Of a stretch of 64,000 nucleotides of DNA, positions 61,873 to 64,000 are shown piece by piece. Below the pieces are notes generated by a model. The model worked only from the letters and a program-made list of their open reading frames with translations, did no database searches and was not told where the DNA came from. The stretch's first letter is position 1. Each line of letters starts with the position of its first letter. The DNA lies in assembly GCA_947259705.1 (NCBI GenBank), contig CAMYNL010000011.1:1-64000 (forward strand). Direction: 5' to 3'. This DNA is from an uncultured Gammaproteobacteria bacterium. Its GTDB lineage: Bacteria; Pseudomonadota; Gammaproteobacteria; Arenicellales; JAANXG01. The position numbers were made by a program, and so were the translations under genes.

Positions 61873-63474
61873 TCAGTGCGCTGTCACCGACGTACCGTCG
61901 TCCGACACCGGTTTATCGGGTTCCTTCAGCCACCGGAACGGCGCCCATCGAGTCAGCTTCAGTCCCTTGTGCAAGCTGAGCAGGATAAATGCCGCGAGGG
62001 TGACGAGATGCAGTTCGGGGTGAACAATCAGCACCTGCCCCAGGGGTTCCCAGGACATTACCAGATACGCGAGCAAGGCCAGTATGACGGTGATGACCAG
62101 GCGCTGTACAGCGACTCTTGCTCCCAATTCGTCCAGCACGTTGTAGACGTTGTCCGACAGGGAGGTAAGCACGACGACCGGCAGCAGCACCTCGCCGGAT
62201 ATGTCGAACCAGAAAGCGTTGAGCCCTGATACGCTGAAGGCAAGGGCGAGGACCACCAGGGTGAAGGTCAGGCCCAGCCTTGATCCACGGGGGGCCTTGC
62301 GGCCAAGCAGGAGCCCGCGCCCCAGCAGGCTGAACAGTACGATCGTTCCCAGCAAGGCTATCACCAGGAGCGGATGCGAATAGACAACCGCGAGGGCGAG
62401 CAGGGTGGGCGTGAACACGCCATAGCCCCTGATGTCGGCCATCCTGGTGATGGCGCTCGTCAGCAGGACGCAGAGCGGGAGCAGCATGAGCAGTCCCAGC
62501 GCAGCGCGGCTGACCAGCGGCAGGCTGGCAAGGTCGAGCACGCGCAAGAACGGATTCATACGGGAGGCGATATTGAGAGACGCAGAACCCCGGCTAAGTT
62601 CGTAATGGACCAACGCTACCGGTCTTTCGTTGAAGCTCACGATAGCGGCACCACCGCGGTTCATGGGCACGTAATAACCGGGAAGCTGTCGCGAGTGGCC
62701 GAAGGTGGGGTCATAAGGCACCCAGTTTTCGTCAATATAGGCCTCGACCCAGTAGTGCGGTTTTGTCGGCAACTGCTCCTGCAAGCGGAACCCTGCCACC
62801 GTACGCGCCGGGACTTTTGCCAGCCTCAGTAACGCGACCATGGCTTGTGCTTTGCCCAGCGCGGTCCCCTGCCGTTTGCGTAAAACGACAGCCGCCTCGT
62901 CGTGACCAGCCATCTTGGTTATGCGAACCTGGTTCTGCAGGTGGCGGAACGCGCCGTCGATGAACTCCGCCTGGGAACGGGTCTTCTCGTTGATCGAGGC
63001 GAAAACCTCTTCGACCGCAGCGGACGTCAGCTGGTAGGCTGCCCCGTTACTGAGCCAGAGTTCTCTCTTGTCAGGCGTCATGGAAGGGGGGTCCGCGCGG
63101 CTGGTGACATGCCCAAGGGGAGCGTAATGCATGTCGTATGCGGCCACAAACCTCAGGTTGCCGGCACGCTTGGCGCTCGCCGTGATTTGCCGTCCCCCGC
63201 GACGAGACGTCCGCTGGCGCTGGATGTAGAAATCGTCATGGCTCAACTGCTGACCGGTGAGCAGTACCGTGCGCGTGTCATGGGGCGGAAAGAGAAGCAA
63301 GGACCCGTGTGGCTCCATCGTATGCAGCCTTATGTCGATGGATAGTCGCCATGCCTCGTCCTGGTTAGGCACCGTTTTGGAGTCCCCGAACTTCCAATGC
63401 ACGGTCGAGAGGATTGCGGCTGCGGCAACCAGAGCCAGTGCCGTAATCAGCCTGCGGCGGCGGGATATGTCCAT
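61873..63474 (-). CDS. UUP1-type membrane protein: inactive transglutaminase fused to 7TM
   Basis: A 533-residue membrane protein of the family with an inactive transglutaminase-like domain and seven transmembrane helices. The N-terminal helix (about residues 9-24) anchors a periplasmic transglutaminase fold (to about 285). In this fold the catalytic cysteine position reads LGKAQAMVALLRLAKVPART, with no Cys, while the His and Asp of HYWVEAYIDENWVPYDPTFG remain. Seven helices follow from about 310 to 505. In other proteobacteria the gene is usually paired with an ATP-grasp glutamate-ligase-like (RimK-type) gene and an aspartyl protease-like gene. These are not seen here, though Hsp20 upstream is close. 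Role unknown. Confidence 0.85.
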   Translation of the reverse strand: MDISRRRRLITALALVAAAAILSTVHWKFGDSKTVPNQDEAWRLSIDIRLHTMEPHGSLLLFPPHDTRTVLLTGQQLSHDDFYIQRQRTSRRGGRQITASAKRAGNLRFVAAYDMHYAPLGHVTSRADPPSMTPDKRELWLSNGAAYQLTSAAVEEVFASINEKTRSQAEFIDGAFRHLQNQVRITKMAGHDEAAVVLRKRQGTALGKAQAMVALLRLAKVPARTVAGFRLQEQLPTKPHYWVEAYIDENWVPYDPTFGHSRQLPGYYVPMNRGGAAIVSFNERPVALVHYELSRGSASLNIASRMNPFLRVLDLASLPLVSRAALGLLMLLPLCVLLTSAITRMADIRGYGVFTPTLLALAVVYSHPLLVIALLGTIVLFSLLGRGLLLGRKAPRGSRLGLTFTLVVLALAFSVSGLNAFWFDISGEVLLPVVVLTSLSDNVYNVLDELGARVAVQRLVITVILALLAYLVMSWEPLGQVLIVHPELHLVTLAAFILLSLHKGLKLTRWAPFRWLKEPDKPVSDDGTSVTAH

Positions 63475-63731
63475 CTTCAGGGAGCGGCCCTAATGGAACG
63501 AAGGGACGTAAGGATACCGCCCAGTCGACGCCGTTGGGAGTTTGATCTGACACCGCAGCCGACCGATCAGGCTTGCCAGTACGGTCCACGGTCGGCGGCC
63601 CCGGTTGCACACTTTCCCGGGTGCACCTACCAGCCGGTGTGCGCGGTGTTCACGAGCACGATAGAAAATCCCCGCACCCCACCGCAGCCCGGACAACGCC
63701 CAATCAACCTCCGTTCCAAGTCGGCTTCGAC

Positions 63732-64000
63732 CTATTCCCCCTTGACCGAGATCACTCGCTTCTTGCTCTTGGCGCGCCTGGTCTTCGGCATGTCGATGAC
63801 CAGCATGCCCTTGGCAAAGTTCGCGGAGATCTTGCCGGCATCAACATCATCGGGCACACGGAAGCTGCGGCGGAACGAACCGAAATGCCGCTCCTGGAGA
63901 TGATAATCCTTCTTCGACTCCTTCCGCTCTTCCTCTTTCTGGCCGCTGATGGTCAGCATCTTTTCCACCAATGAGACCTCGACATCCTTCTCATCCATGC
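63732..64000 (-). CDS. Hsp20/alpha-crystallin small heat-shock protein, 5' end outside the window
   Basis: The visible 89 codons are the C-terminal two thirds of a small heat-shock protein, an ATP-independent holdase. EKDVEVSLVEKMLTISGQK is the core strand pair. ERHFGSFRRSFRVPDDVD and ANFAKGMLVIDMPKT match the conserved alpha-crystallin blocks. The gene runs off the right edge; the ATG at 63998 is internal because family proteins have about 50-60 more residues before this point. The stop lies 257 bases before the UUP1-type gene on the same strand. Confidence 0.9.
   Translation of the reverse strand, partial: MDEKDVEVSLVEKMLTISGQKEEERKESKKDYHLQERHFGSFRRSFRVPDDVDAGKISANFAKGMLVIDMPKTRRAKSKKRVISVKGE

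Overview
The window reads as a chromosomal stretch of a Gram-negative proteobacterium, most probably a gammaproteobacterium. The signs are a bacterial ADP-glucose glycogen pathway with GlgC, GlgB and GlgA resembling the enterobacterial enzymes, a homodimeric-E1 pyruvate dehydrogenase operon, a tripartite-type RND pump, an AsmA-like envelope protein, Tat and lipoprotein signals, and a 7TM inactive-transglutaminase protein. The genus cannot be told from sequence reading alone. No rRNA, tRNA, CRISPR array, complete insertion sequence, integrase or phage gene was seen.

Layout. (1) 0.4-15.1 kb is a storage-carbohydrate island: alpha-glucan phosphorylase (+) runs into a convergent glgC - GH57 glycosidase - malQ operon (-), divergent from glgB-glgA (+). 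After a 1.1 kb gene-poor gap come amylosucrase and fructokinase, which can feed sucrose straight into alpha-glucan and recover the released fructose. (2) 15.5-23 kb holds a universal stress protein, an Ala/Pro-rich exported protein, a PhoD-type phosphatase, an ABC1 (UbiB/COQ8) family kinase and an exported beta-lactamase-fold protein, with two decayed fragments between them. (3) 23.0-26.9 kb is a compact lipid locus: a DUF374 acyltransferase, a stand-alone acyl carrier protein, a fatty acyl-AMP ligase and a cyclopropane-synthase-type methyltransferase, bordered by a 20-bp perfect inverted repeat. (4) 27.2-36.2 kb is a mosaic of single genes (mogA, an exported methyltransferase, a frameshifted NADP oxidoreductase, a fatty-acid-hydroxylase-family protein, PilZ, SDR, M23 lipoprotein, VOC protein, PEP-mutase/isocitrate lyase family, GH171/NamZ). 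(5) 36.3-40.4 kb is a short adaptor plus RND pump preceded by a 14-bp-arm inverted repeat. (6) 40.6-44.2 kb is a four-gene biotin-dependent, sodium-pumping decarboxylase of methylmalonyl-CoA type. (7) 45-54.2 kb is envelope-related: a Sel1 protein, a ~1,394-residue AsmA-like protein with internal repeats, a membrane-anchored propeller-like protein followed by a CDF metal exporter, and a tail-anchored FHA protein. (8) 54.8-61.8 kb is aceE-aceF-lpdA-lipA, where lipA supplies the cofactor for three lipoyl domains in E2 and E3. (9) The right edge has a UUP1-type membrane protein and a 5'-cut Hsp20.

The best candidates for something less described are the acyltransferase/ACP/FAAL/methyltransferase locus, the repeat architecture of the AsmA-like protein, the inverted repeat in front of the RND genes, and the Ala/Pro-rich exported protein. 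Many genes here stand alone on alternating strands. Several intergenic gaps of 300-1,080 bp hold only weak or decayed coding signal.
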